From: an uncultured Armatimonadota bacterium
GTDB taxonomy: Bacteria > Armatimonadota > Fimbriimonadia > Fimbriimonadales > Fimbriimonadaceae
Assembly (NCBI GenBank): GCA_903899015.1
Contig: CAIUHP010000089.1
Coordinates: 1 to 52,250 of the forward strand
Reading direction: 5' to 3'
Length of the DNA stretch: 52,250 nucleotides
The notes under the pieces were generated by a model, which saw only the letters and a list, made by a program, of their open reading frames with translations, made no database searches and was not told where the DNA came from. How positions within the stretch are numbered: the first letter of the stretch is position 1; every line of letters begins with the position of its first letter. The position numbers and the translations under genes were made by a program. This document shows positions 26,654 to 34,101 of the stretch, in pieces.

Positions 26654-27170
26654 GACCTGACATAGTGACGCCAATTCACCAGTCACGCCAAGTACCGAGA
26701 ACAGAATCGTCTCTGGAAGTGATCGCAATTTGAAATTTCAAAGCGTAGACTCCGCATCGCCGTACTGATCGGCTAGGTAAACGACTCATCTATCTCTTGT
26801 CCGATTCGGATGATTGGTCTGTTGCCAAAACAGATGAGGTTATTTGCACTCAGGCGGACCCTTTTTCTTTGACGACTTCTCTTAAGTTATGCACTTACAG
26901 ATTCTTGATTCTAGAAGCTCATGAAGGAGATTAACTCATAAGATATCGATCCCGTTTTTCGAATCCAGCCCAGCAAATTCTAAGAGAAGTATTCCAACAA
27001 TGAGTTGCATTGAAGACGATTAGTTTCTCTAAAATCGCATGAAATGTTGATATACATGACATATTCTAGTATCGTAGTCTGAATTAGTTTGACATCGAAT
27101 GATTCCCTATACCTTGGAATTTTCTCATTATGCAAATTCATTGAGTTATATTAAACTATGTGTCTGACTA
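26654..27170. other. AT-rich intergenic strip
   Basis: This gap of about 500 bases separates the lipoprotein and HEPN genes. By hand count, 27001-27180 is about 31 percent GC, against about half in neighbouring genes. It contains TTGACA at 27089-27094 without a well-spaced -10 box. No open frame with family resemblance, no convincing hairpin and no insertion-sequence ends were seen. The base composition suggests recent acquisition or a relic of deleted genes. Confidence 0.5.
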
Positions 27171-27590
27171 ATGGTGTTAACGAAAGTTGCTAAGGGAGTT
27201 GGTTTGCCGATTCATATACCTAGAATAGAGAAGCTCAAGAGGTCTCTTTGCACGCTTGATGAATTCATTCAAGAACCAGCTGTTTCGAGGAGAGATTTAT
27301 CCGGCTTGATTTTTGCGTTTGTCGCCACATTTGAGCATGCGTGGAAGTGTCTTGAGGATCGAGTTTCGGACTTAGGATATTCCACTCGTAAGATTCAGCC
27401 GATACTAGATGCAGTAGTCAAGGCCGGTCTCATTTCTGCAGCTGAGAAGGAGATTTGGATGCAGATGCTTGAGGATAAGAACTTGGCATGGCACGTTTAC
27501 AGTGACTCAAGCTCAAAAGAATTAGCTAAAAGAATCCGGGAGACGCATTTCGTAGCGCTAGGTTCGGTACACGAGCGCTTGCGAGGCTAA
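27171..27590 (+). CDS. HI0074-type HEPN domain protein without nucleotidyltransferase partner
   Basis: The 139-residue all-helical protein resembles the HI0074/HepT family (nucleotidyltransferase substrate-binding-like, HEPN). The matching parts are FVATFEHAWKCLEDRV, KIQPILDAVVKAGLISAAEK, WMQMLEDKNLAWHVY and KRIRETHF. In the HepT-MntA toxin-antitoxin pairs HEPN is an RNase using an Rx4HxY motif, and the Tyr is adenylylated by the nucleotidyltransferase. Here the motif reads K103-N-L-A-W-H108-V-Y110: the catalytic Arg is Lys, while His and Tyr are kept. No MNT gene lies next to it: upstream is AT-rich non-coding DNA and downstream a secreted peptide. It may be an inactive orphan. No clear ribosome site precedes the ATG. 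Confidence 0.75.
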   Translation: MVLTKVAKGVGLPIHIPRIEKLKRSLCTLDEFIQEPAVSRRDLSGLIFAFVATFEHAWKCLEDRVSDLGYSTRKIQPILDAVVKAGLISAAEKEIWMQMLEDKNLAWHVYSDSSSKELAKRIRETHFVALGSVHERLRG

Positions 27591-27649
27591 TGGGATTTTC
27601 TAACCACGTGGGAACTTGTGCTGAATTTCTAACGCCTTAAAGGTTAGTA

Positions 27650-27925
27650 ATGTTTAAATCTATACTTTTAGCTTCGGTCCTTATCGGTGTTTCGATCGCG
27701 GGTGCTGCAGAACCTGTTCAAAAGAAAGACGACAAGACAATCCATCATTCGGCGATGCATGCCGAAAAGTGGCTTGACCGTCATGTAAGTGCTCCGCACA
27801 AACATGTTAAGAAGAAGCATCGCGTGATTCACCACAAGAAGAGCAAGACCGTCCATCACGCTGTCATGCACGCCGAGCATTGGGTGGACCATCACGTAAG
27901 TGCCCCACACAAGAAAAAGGGCTAA
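27650..27925 (+). CDS. Small secreted His/Lys-rich protein with an internal duplication
   Basis: The 91-residue protein has a signal peptide (MFKSILLASVLIGVSIAGAA) and a mature part made of two near-identical units of about 25 residues: KTIHHSAMHAEKWLDRHVSA then PHKHVKKK, and KTVHHAVMHAEHWVDHHVSA then PHKKK. The units are joined by a basic HRVIHHKKS linker. Histidine and lysine make up nearly half the mature protein. No known family is recognised. The regularly spaced HH, MHAE and HxxxH groups suggest metal binding, or electrostatic binding to surface polymers or nucleic acid; both are guesses. AAAGG lies six bases before the ATG. It sits between the HEPN gene and a propeller lipoprotein, all on the + strand. 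Confidence 0.75.
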   Translation: MFKSILLASVLIGVSIAGAAEPVQKKDDKTIHHSAMHAEKWLDRHVSAPHKHVKKKHRVIHHKKSKTVHHAVMHAEHWVDHHVSAPHKKKG

Positions 27926-27967
27926 AGTTGCGGTTTATTTGACTCCCGTCTATTCGGGCAACTGTGT

Positions 27968-27979
27968 TACTATTTCTGG
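27968..27979 (+). promoter_or_regulatory. -10 box for a leaderless lipoprotein transcript
   Basis: TACTAT (27968-27973) ends exactly six bases before the ATG at 27980. There is no ribosome site, and a -35 hexamer is not evident. Confidence 0.4.
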
Positions 27980-29611
27980 ATGCAGTTGTCCCGACTATGC
28001 TTGGTGTTCTTAGCCTTACCTCTAGCGTTGAGTGCCATCTCTTGCGGAGGTGGAGGTACCAATGTCGGACAATCGATTATTGCTCCCAAAGTTCCGATTA
28101 GTTGGGGACCCCGATCGCGAGAATTCGGCGGACCGGGGTCAGCACAGTCGGCAGTCGTGGTCTTCGAAAAGGCTGGAGTAAAGGGCCAAGACATTTCCTT
28201 TTCGGTTGATCGAGACTCCGCTACCGGAACTTACAATCAAACATACACGGCGCCGGTTAAGATGCGTCCATCGAATGTGGTGATGCACGTTCGATTCCAC
28301 GCCCAGGCGGGCGGGTTGGGTGATCTGGTTGCGAGTGCGGACGGAAGCTTTCAAGTAACTCCAACGGGTGAAATAAAGCGTTCTAATGGGTCTGCTTTAG
28401 GGACAATTAAGGCAAACGGAACAATTTCCTGGGTCACCGTCAACGGTGGACAAGTATTAACGGTCGGCCTAGCGTCGGACTTACAAGTTTCCGCATTCGA
28501 TACGACGAATAATTTAATTGCGGTTAGTCCCGGCTCCATCTTTTACCAAGTGACACCGGGAACGGGAACAGCGCTTGTTACTTCAAGCGGACAACTTCAG
28601 GGTCTCACACAAGGGATGGTGTCGGTTGTAGCAACGATCGACTCAGTGGCGAGCTATCCGGCAACCATCGGCGTCGTTGCTCCAGCTCTCAGCACCAACT
28701 CGATTGCTCAAAAAACCAATGCCATGGTGTACGATTCGGCGACTGGGCACTTATGGGCTTCAGTTCCAAGTTCAGACACGACCTATGGTAATGACGTCAT
28801 TGAAATCGATCCTACGAGCCGAGCCATCGTTTCTAGCATCTACGTTGGGAGTGAACCTAATGCACTCGCCCTCTCAGATGACAATACGACACTCTATGTC
28901 AGTTTAGTAGGGGCTCGATCGGTCCGAAGAGTCGATTTAACCACACGCACTGCGGGTGCTTCATTTACAGTAACCGGGGACGGATTCACGACCAACCCGT
29001 ATGCTTACGCGATTGCTGTACAACCTGGTAATCCAAACGTCGTTGCCATTACTCGGCAAGACATCAATGATTCAGGCTCTACCGGTCCCGTCATTTTTAA
29101 CAACGGAGTTCAGCTACCAAACACGCTTGGAGTTTACGAAGGACTCACCTTGGCATTCACGTCCCCAACCACGCTTTGGTCGGCGATGGATTTCAGCCCT
29201 TCCCAACTGTTCCGGGCGACCGTAGATGGGACTGGTGCCACCAAGACTGCGACCTATCAAGTTAGTGGGGGCAACATGAAGGTGTTTGGTGGGAATATCT
29301 ATCTCAATAGTGGCCAAGTCGTTGACGGAACAAGTGGCTCACTTCTAGGCACCTTTGATACTTCCGGTGAATTTGCGGTCGATGTTGCTGCCAACCGAGC
29401 ATTCTGCCTTGCCTACCTACCCATCAGTAACAGCGTCCAGCTAAGCGTATTTGATAACTCTACGTTCCGATCCATTACAACGACTTCGATTGTGGGCTTC
29501 ACCTACGATCCGTATTCCAGGTCGAACAGCTTCCTACGTTGGGGTTCGAAGGGCCTCGCGTTCCGAGATGCGAACTCTATCTATATCGCGACGACAGCTC
29601 CCGGACTTTAA
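27980..29611 (+). CDS. Lipoprotein with C-terminal YVTN-like beta-propeller
   Basis: The 543-residue envelope lipoprotein has signal MQLSRLCLVFLALPLAL and lipobox SAISC, followed by a GGGG spacer. Residues ~30-235 are beta-rich and include an Ig-like segment (TYNQTYTAPVKM; SGQLQGLTQGMVSVVATI). The remainder resembles a YVTN-type propeller: NAMVYDSATGHLWASVPS, VIEIDPTSRAIVSSIYVG and EPNALALSDDNTTLYVSLVG, then three or four weaker blades. Such proteins typically bind surface ligands or matrix; no catalytic residues are identified. Translation is probably leaderless. A hairpin lies 17 bases past the stop. Confidence 0.78.
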   Translation: MQLSRLCLVFLALPLALSAISCGGGGTNVGQSIIAPKVPISWGPRSREFGGPGSAQSAVVVFEKAGVKGQDISFSVDRDSATGTYNQTYTAPVKMRPSNVVMHVRFHAQAGGLGDLVASADGSFQVTPTGEIKRSNGSALGTIKANGTISWVTVNGGQVLTVGLASDLQVSAFDTTNNLIAVSPGSIFYQVTPGTGTALVTSSGQLQGLTQGMVSVVATIDSVASYPATIGVVAPALSTNSIAQKTNAMVYDSATGHLWASVPSSDTTYGNDVIEIDPTSRAIVSSIYVGSEPNALALSDDNTTLYVSLVGARSVRRVDLTTRTAGASFTVTGDGFTTNPYAYAIAVQPGNPNVVAITRQDINDSGSTGPVIFNNGVQLPNTLGVYEGLTLAFTSPTTLWSAMDFSPSQLFRATVDGTGATKTATYQVSGGNMKVFGGNIYLNSGQVVDGTSGSLLGTFDTSGEFAVDVAANRAFCLAYLPISNSVQLSVFDNSTFRSITTTSIVGFTYDPYSRSNSFLRWGSKGLAFRDANSIYIATTAPGL

Positions 29612-29628
29612 GCGCGTTCACCATCGAC

Positions 29629-29661
29629 GGCTCCAATCTAAGTAAAATCTAGGTTGGAGCC
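29629..29661 (+). terminator. Hairpin after the propeller lipoprotein
   Basis: GGCTCCAATCTA (29629-29640) pairs with TAGGTTGGAGCC (29650-29661), with one G-T pair, around a nine-base loop. No T-run follows, so termination efficiency is uncertain. Confidence 0.5.
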
Positions 29662-29707
29662 AATATCTCACTAGGACTTTGGGGCCGTTTCTAGGCTAGC
29701 GCTTTAA

Positions 29708-29786
29708 CGTGCATGAAGCTGTGCACACGTCCGTGCACGTGCCCCGATTACTCTCTTCATTGTATTCAGTCGTACTGTCGACTGAA
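29708..29786 (+). promoter_or_regulatory. Operator-like direct and inverted repeats ahead of the BTAD regulator
   Basis: Three copies of YGTGCAY (CGTGCAT at 29708, TGTGCAC at 29720, CGTGCAC at 29732) recur every 12 bases. Then TTCAGTCG (29765-29772) and CGACTGAA (29779-29786) form a perfect eight-base inverted repeat around six bases, ending before the AAAGGAG ribosome site. SARP/AfsR-type regulators are known to bind short direct repeats, so autoregulation is plausible. Confidence 0.5.
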
Positions 29787-29810
29787 CGAAATTGAAAGGA
29801 GAAAAGTCTG

Positions 29811-32732
29811 TTGCAACTCATCGACCAAGAGCCTGAGCAAGCAAATAAGGAAATGGCTACCCACACGCCCAAGCAAGGCGGATACTTATTACGCTTGTTC
29901 GGGCCCATGGTTCTCGAGGGTGGCGATCGTCTTTATACAAAGTTTCCCACTAAGCGATCCGCACTTTTACTTGCTTGCCTCGCAGTAGCAAGAAGTCAAA
30001 GAATCGGTCGCGACGAATTGGCCGAAATGCTTTGGCCGGATGACTATCTGGACCTTACGCGTATTCGGTTACGACAAGAACTCCGTCGGCTCAGGCAGGC
30101 AGTCGATGGCTTTGAGAACTGTCTCAATGCCGACCGCCAGTGGGTAGAAATTGAGCCCGGATGCCTTCGAACGGATGTCCAAGAATTCGACGATGCGATT
30201 GCGGCGGCCAACCTTGCCCAGACCGTTGAAGGAAGAATTCATCAGCTAACCCGTGCGGTCGAGCTACTCAATGGACCATTCCTAGCTGGGCACCAAGATC
30301 CGTGGGTTCATGCCACCCGTCGAACTTACGGCGAAAAAGCGCGACGAGCATGGCTCAGTCTTGCTGACGCGTATCAAGAACAAGACCAGAACGAAAGAGC
30401 GCTCGACGCAACGATTAACGCAGTTCGACATGATCCGCTCGATACAGACGCTAATGCGATCCTCATTCGGCGCCTCATGGACCGTGGACAAGGCGCACGA
30501 GCACGTCAGGCATATCTGGAATTCGATGCAATGCTCTTCCGGGAATTGGGTTACCACGCGCCAGCTTCGGTAAAGTCCGCGCTGGGAGTCGTTACTCAAG
30601 AAGAGGAAGAAACCCCGCACAACTCGGAAGCAACGTCAAAATCCCGAGTATCTCGACCTCTGCAAACCTTTGGAAGAGACCGACTTTTGGATACGATCCG
30701 AGGAGCACTTTCACGACCGAGCGCGTCAGTTTTGCTAGTCGGTTGTGCTGGAGTCGGTAAGTCTCACGTCATTCGAGAGTTCGCGTGGACTTTTTCTCAG
30801 GCCAACGACCTACCAATTCAGTTTGGCGGAGCGCCAGAACCGGTCGTGGATGGACTGTATGTGATCGACCAACGTCTCGATCCCGGGCTGATTGCAGATT
30901 CCATTCTTCGTGCCACGGAAATGGGTTGGCGTGTTTTGGCAGAATCGCGAACAAAACTCGACCAAAGTGGCACCGAAGTGATTCTCGTGAACCCGCTTCC
31001 ATCGCCAACCTCGATGATGTCGACTCAGGATGTCAAATCAAATCCGTCAATACAGATTCTGGAGTCGCAAGTTCTCGAGCAGGGTTATCCGGCATCAAGC
31101 TTAGGTGGCCCGAGCGCCTTGTCGGAATTAGCTACAAAATTGGAAGGACATGCGTCCGCGTTAAGGTATTTCGCTTACCGACTGTTGATGGAATCGCCTG
31201 AGCAAATTCTCCAAGGCTTTGACGAGCGTATTGAAAGGTTCGTGACTGAGTCCTTCGTAGAAGGGGAATCGATCTCCTCTTCGGTCCAGGATTCGATCAA
31301 AGATTTGCCAGGTTATGTCGTTGACGCCTGGATCGCACTCTCGATCATGGACGGAGCATCCTGCGAAGTCGCCAGTCAACTCTCTCAACCCTACGATTGT
31401 TCCGAAGTCTGGCATTTACTTGAGAAGAAATCACTCATCACAGTGCGTGGGAATGGCTCCGCGAGGCGAATACGAGTCCCCATTCCATTTGCTTTCGCGA
31501 TTCGATCAATCGTGGATCCCATCCGATATGCGGAACTGCAGGCACGAGCCTGGTCGAAATTCGTCGATTGGGCTTTCACGTCCTCGCGATTGCTCACCGG
31601 AGTGAAACAAGACGTCGCGTTCACGATGATTTCGCAAGAGTTCGGAAACATCCGCCGATGCTTAGAATGGGGCATCAGCTTCGAACCCTCGTTGGCTGCC
31701 CGTCTTACAGTTGCCTCATGGCGTACCGTGTGTGCACGGGGCAACCCATCCAGTGAAAGCAAACTTCTTTATCAGGCTGCCAACGCAGGCGCAGAGTTTC
31801 TTCCACCGATCATGGCCGGCGAAGCTTGGATTGGGGCTGCCATCAGCCTATCCGTCATCGGAAATCTTGAATTAGCGGATGGTGCTTTCAAGATCGGAAT
31901 TGAGACCTATTCCAATGCGGGGCTCAAAAACAAGACGGCCTGGGCATTGAACAACTATGCCGTCTTAGTGGTTGCGGCGTCGGATAAAACCCGTGCGTCT
32001 CAAATGCTCCTTGAGGCCGCTGATTTGGCGGAAGATCTCAAGAGTCGAACATTGGCGCTTTCCGACTATGCACTTATCCTGGCTTCCATTGGTGGCATCG
32101 GCGAGGCCATCGAAGTTGCTGAGCAAGTATTTGCAACCCGGCTTCAAAGTAATGACGCGACCGATCTGGCCCGCGCTTATGGGGACTTGGGAGAGCTTTA
32201 TTACGTCTCCGGCCGATCCAGCGCGGCAAGGCCGCTCATCATCGAAGGCATCCGTAGAATGCGAGAAGCGGGTATTCAAAATATGCTGCTGGATAAGTTG
32301 ATTTGTCTCGTCGAAATCAGCCTCGCCGACGATGTGGTGGATGTTGAAGACGTTACAAAACTTCTCCACGAAGCCGCTTGCATCGCTACCCGCATCGGTG
32401 CAAAGCAACAACTACTTGCAACCTCCCGCCTACGACTCGCTTTTGCTTCTCGATATGAAGACAAGAGCGCGATGATTCACGCCATCGAAGAGTGTTTTCG
32501 CCTGACTCAACTCAGTCAAAACGTCGAGGAACGTTGCGAGTCTTTTCGAACGCTCGCCTCTGAGCTCGCCCGCCACGAAAAAACGGATTACGCCAGCGCT
32601 ATACTCGCCTCAATTGGAGACTCACTCATATGCGAGCCTCATAAGGGTTGGAAAGCGTTGCTCTCCACTCAATCAAACGTAACTCTTTGCGTCTTGGCAG
32701 TCGTGCTAGCTAAAGAAGCTCTCATGGCTTGA
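29811..32732 (+). CDS. AfsR/SARP-like transcriptional regulator (BTAD, P-loop ATPase, TPR)
   Basis: The 973-residue multi-domain regulator contains: a winged-helix DNA-binding region (~25-105; RSALLLACLAVARSQRIGRD, DELAEMLWPDD, RIRLRQELRRLRQAV); a bacterial transcriptional activator domain of TPR type (~110-260; ALDATINAVRHDPLDTDA); a P-loop NTPase with Walker A GCAGVGKS (311-318); and a long TPR-like helical C-terminus (~620-960; NYAVLVVAASDKTRASQML; RAYGDLGELYYVSGRSSAAR). This is the AfsR/MalT-like STAND layout, which switches on ATP and ligand binding. The start is TTG at 29811, set by AAAGGAG nine bases upstream; the next ATG (29853) has AAGGAA directly against it. Targets are unknown. 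It is monocistronic, with a strong terminator 28 bases after the stop. Confidence 0.86.
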   Translation: MQLIDQEPEQANKEMATHTPKQGGYLLRLFGPMVLEGGDRLYTKFPTKRSALLLACLAVARSQRIGRDELAEMLWPDDYLDLTRIRLRQELRRLRQAVDGFENCLNADRQWVEIEPGCLRTDVQEFDDAIAAANLAQTVEGRIHQLTRAVELLNGPFLAGHQDPWVHATRRTYGEKARRAWLSLADAYQEQDQNERALDATINAVRHDPLDTDANAILIRRLMDRGQGARARQAYLEFDAMLFRELGYHAPASVKSALGVVTQEEEETPHNSEATSKSRVSRPLQTFGRDRLLDTIRGALSRPSASVLLVGCAGVGKSHVIREFAWTFSQANDLPIQFGGAPEPVVDGLYVIDQRLDPGLIADSILRATEMGWRVLAESRTKLDQSGTEVILVNPLPSPTSMMSTQDVKSNPSIQILESQVLEQGYPASSLGGPSALSELATKLEGHASALRYFAYRLLMESPEQILQGFDERIERFVTESFVEGESISSSVQDSIKDLPGYVVDAWIALSIMDGASCEVASQLSQPYDCSEVWHLLEKKSLITVRGNGSARRIRVPIPFAFAIRSIVDPIRYAELQARAWSKFVDWAFTSSRLLTGVKQDVAFTMISQEFGNIRRCLEWGISFEPSLAARLTVASWRTVCARGNPSSESKLLYQAANAGAEFLPPIMAGEAWIGAAISLSVIGNLELADGAFKIGIETYSNAGLKNKTAWALNNYAVLVVAASDKTRASQMLLEAADLAEDLKSRTLALSDYALILASIGGIGEAIEVAEQVFATRLQSNDATDLARAYGDLGELYYVSGRSSAARPLIIEGIRRMREAGIQNMLLDKLICLVEISLADDVVDVEDVTKLLHEAACIATRIGAKQQLLATSRLRLAFASRYEDKSAMIHAIEECFRLTQLSQNVEERCESFRTLASELARHEKTDYASAILASIGDSLICEPHKGWKALLSTQSNVTLCVLAVVLAKEALMA

Positions 32733-32760
32733 GAGCTAAAGGGACTCTGAAACAAAAAAA

Positions 32761-32793
32761 CCGGGGCTGTCTCTCAACGAGAGACAACCCCGG
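32761..32793. terminator. Strong bidirectional terminator
   Basis: CCGGGGCTGTCTCTC (32761-32775) pairs with GAGAGACAACCCCGG (32779-32793) with one G-T pair and a three-base loop. Seven A residues precede it and ATATTTT follows, so it serves both the BTAD gene and the convergent pilin/lipoprotein operon. Confidence 0.85.
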
Positions 32794-32808
32794 ATATTTT
32801 CGCTCAGC

Positions 32809-32973
32809 CTACTGAGGTCGTTCTTCGCGGTTTGGATCTTTGTGATCGTTCGCGAATTTCTCGAGGGAGTCCTTCTTGGCCTTCTGCTGATCGGCAGAGA
32901 CTTCTCCCGCACTGCAGCCGATGGCTGAGAATGCGAAAGCGGTTGCAAGAAGAGCTAGAACCAATCTCTTCAT
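32809..32973 (-). CDS. Very small lipoprotein coupled to the pilin-like gene
   Basis: The 54-residue product has signal [19 protein letters not shown] and the lipobox cysteine at position 20 (SAIGC). The mature 35-residue tail is highly charged (QQKAKKDSLEKFANDHKD) and ends REERPQ. Its ATG overlaps the stop of the pilin-like gene by one base (TAATG) and no ribosome site is seen, so translation is probably coupled to the upstream gene. No family is recognised. A membrane-bound accessory or assembly factor for the pilin-like protein is a reasonable guess. A strong terminator lies 16 bases past the stop. Confidence 0.72.
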   Translation of the reverse strand: MKRLVLALLATAFAFSAIGCSAGEVSADQQKAKKDSLEKFANDHKDPNREERPQ

Positions 32974-33923
32974 TATTGAAGACCCCACATTGGCCAAGGC
33001 TGAGTCCAAGCAGGAGTTCCATGACCGTAGTAAGCAGCGGTAATGGAGCACAGATCAGATCCGAAACCAATGCCGTACTGAGAAGCAGTCGGCGTGTTTG
33101 CAAGGAACTGACCAACCGCAAGTGTCTTAGCATGACCATCGCAGTAGCTGATCGGAACCTGAGCTGCAAAAGGAGCAGTTGTTGGGTCCTGAACGCCTAC
33201 CTGCTCGCCGCAGCTACCAGCGCCGCCGGTCTTGTAGAAGTATCCGGACCAATGCTCTCGCACGGCTAACGGATAGTAGCTGAGACTTAGTTTATTTGCA
33301 GTCGTTCCTGACTCATAGCCTCCCACGACTGAAGAAGTGATCTGCTCCATGATGAGCATCGTGTCAGCAGGTCCAGGTACCGATGTCTGTGAACCACCGA
33401 GCCAAGACTTTCGATCGCCGAAGCTAGCAACGGTTCCTGAACCGTCCATTTTGACGTTCAATGCACCTGTGATCGACAAGTTCAAGGCATAACCACCAGC
33501 AAGCTCACCGAACGTAGTCCAGGATGTTGGATCCTTTTGGATGACTGGGTGGAAGAAAAGCTGTTGGCTCTTGGTGTAAGGAACAACCCACTTGTACCAC
33601 TCATAGTGGTTGTCTCGGAAAGCGTATTTACCAGTTGAAACCGTACCAGCGCACCAAGGAAGCGGATTCGTTCCTGCAGGTTGAATGTTGAAAGCTGGGT
33701 TGAACGAGTCGTTCAACGTACAACCGTCTTCTCGAGGGTACTGATCGTCGTAATCGCCCGAATACATAATGAGCGAGAGGCCCATCTGCTTTTGGTTCGA
33801 GATCGAAACGGCTTTCTTAGCTGCCTGCTTTGCTTGAGCAAAGACTGGGAAGAGGATGGCGGCAAGGATCGCGATAATCGCGATGACGACGAGAAGCTCA
33901 ATAAGCGTAAATGCTTTCTTCAT
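32973..33923 (-). CDS. Type IV pilin/pseudopilin-like protein (DUF1559-type prepilin)
   Basis: The 316-residue prepilin starts MKKA then [19 protein letters not shown] and FPVFAQAK, with the prepilin peptidase site before Phe5 and the conserved Glu9. This is the N-methylation helix of type II secretion/type IV pilin proteins. The large C-terminal domain is as in planctomycete and Armatimonadota prepilins ([20 protein letters not shown]). A final H-X9-DG-like box is seen as [13 protein letters not shown]. Four-plus cysteines (C66, C91 region; CGEQ; DLC) may form disulfides. The ATG at 33923 is fixed by AGGAG five bases upstream; in-frame codons further up are not part of the protein. It overlaps the small lipoprotein gene by one base. 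A plausible promoter is at 34007-34035 and a 12-base palindrome (33946-33957) lies in its leader. Confidence 0.9.
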   Translation of the reverse strand: MKKAFTLIELLVVIAIIAILAAILFPVFAQAKQAAKKAVSISNQKQMGLSLIMYSGDYDDQYPREDGCTLNDSFNPAFNIQPAGTNPLPWCAGTVSTGKYAFRDNHYEWYKWVVPYTKSQQLFFHPVIQKDPTSWTTFGELAGGYALNLSITGALNVKMDGSGTVASFGDRKSWLGGSQTSVPGPADTMLIMEQITSSVVGGYESGTTANKLSLSYYPLAVREHWSGYFYKTGGAGSCGEQVGVQDPTTAPFAAQVPISYCDGHAKTLAVGQFLANTPTASQYGIGFGSDLCSITAAYYGHGTPAWTQPWPMWGLQ

Positions 33924-34006
33924 GATTTCTCCTGAACACCGGAAATAATGGCCATTAGGGCGTGATGATAAGTATGAACCCCTTTGTTCGAAGACTCCCA
34001 ATTTTA

Positions 34007-34035
34007 ACATTAATTTCCGGTTAAGAACACGTCAA
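34007..34035 (-). promoter_or_regulatory. Candidate sigma-70-type promoter of the pilin-like operon
   Basis: On the minus strand TTGACG (34035-34030), a 17-base spacer and TAATGT (34012-34007) precede a leader of about 75 bases. The leader includes the perfect palindrome TAATGGCCATTA (33946-33957), a possible operator. Confidence 0.4.
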
Positions 34036-34101
34036 GAAGTGCTGAATTTCTGGTAAGAATTCGAGCAATTGACTCTTCTTTTTGAAAGTTTTCTCACCCT
34101 T

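Noticed and set aside
23878-27590. The nucleotidyltransferase at 23878 as the antitoxin partner of the HEPN protein at 27171
   Set aside because: They are more than 2 kb apart with two other genes between, one on the opposite strand, and the nucleotidyltransferase is much larger than MntA-type antitoxins.
30725-30765. Reading the BTAD protein as a plain ABC or AAA ATPase because of its Walker A motif
   Set aside because: The N-terminal winged helix plus BTAD and C-terminal TPR fit an AfsR/MalT-type regulator; no ABC signature or AAA second region of homology is seen.
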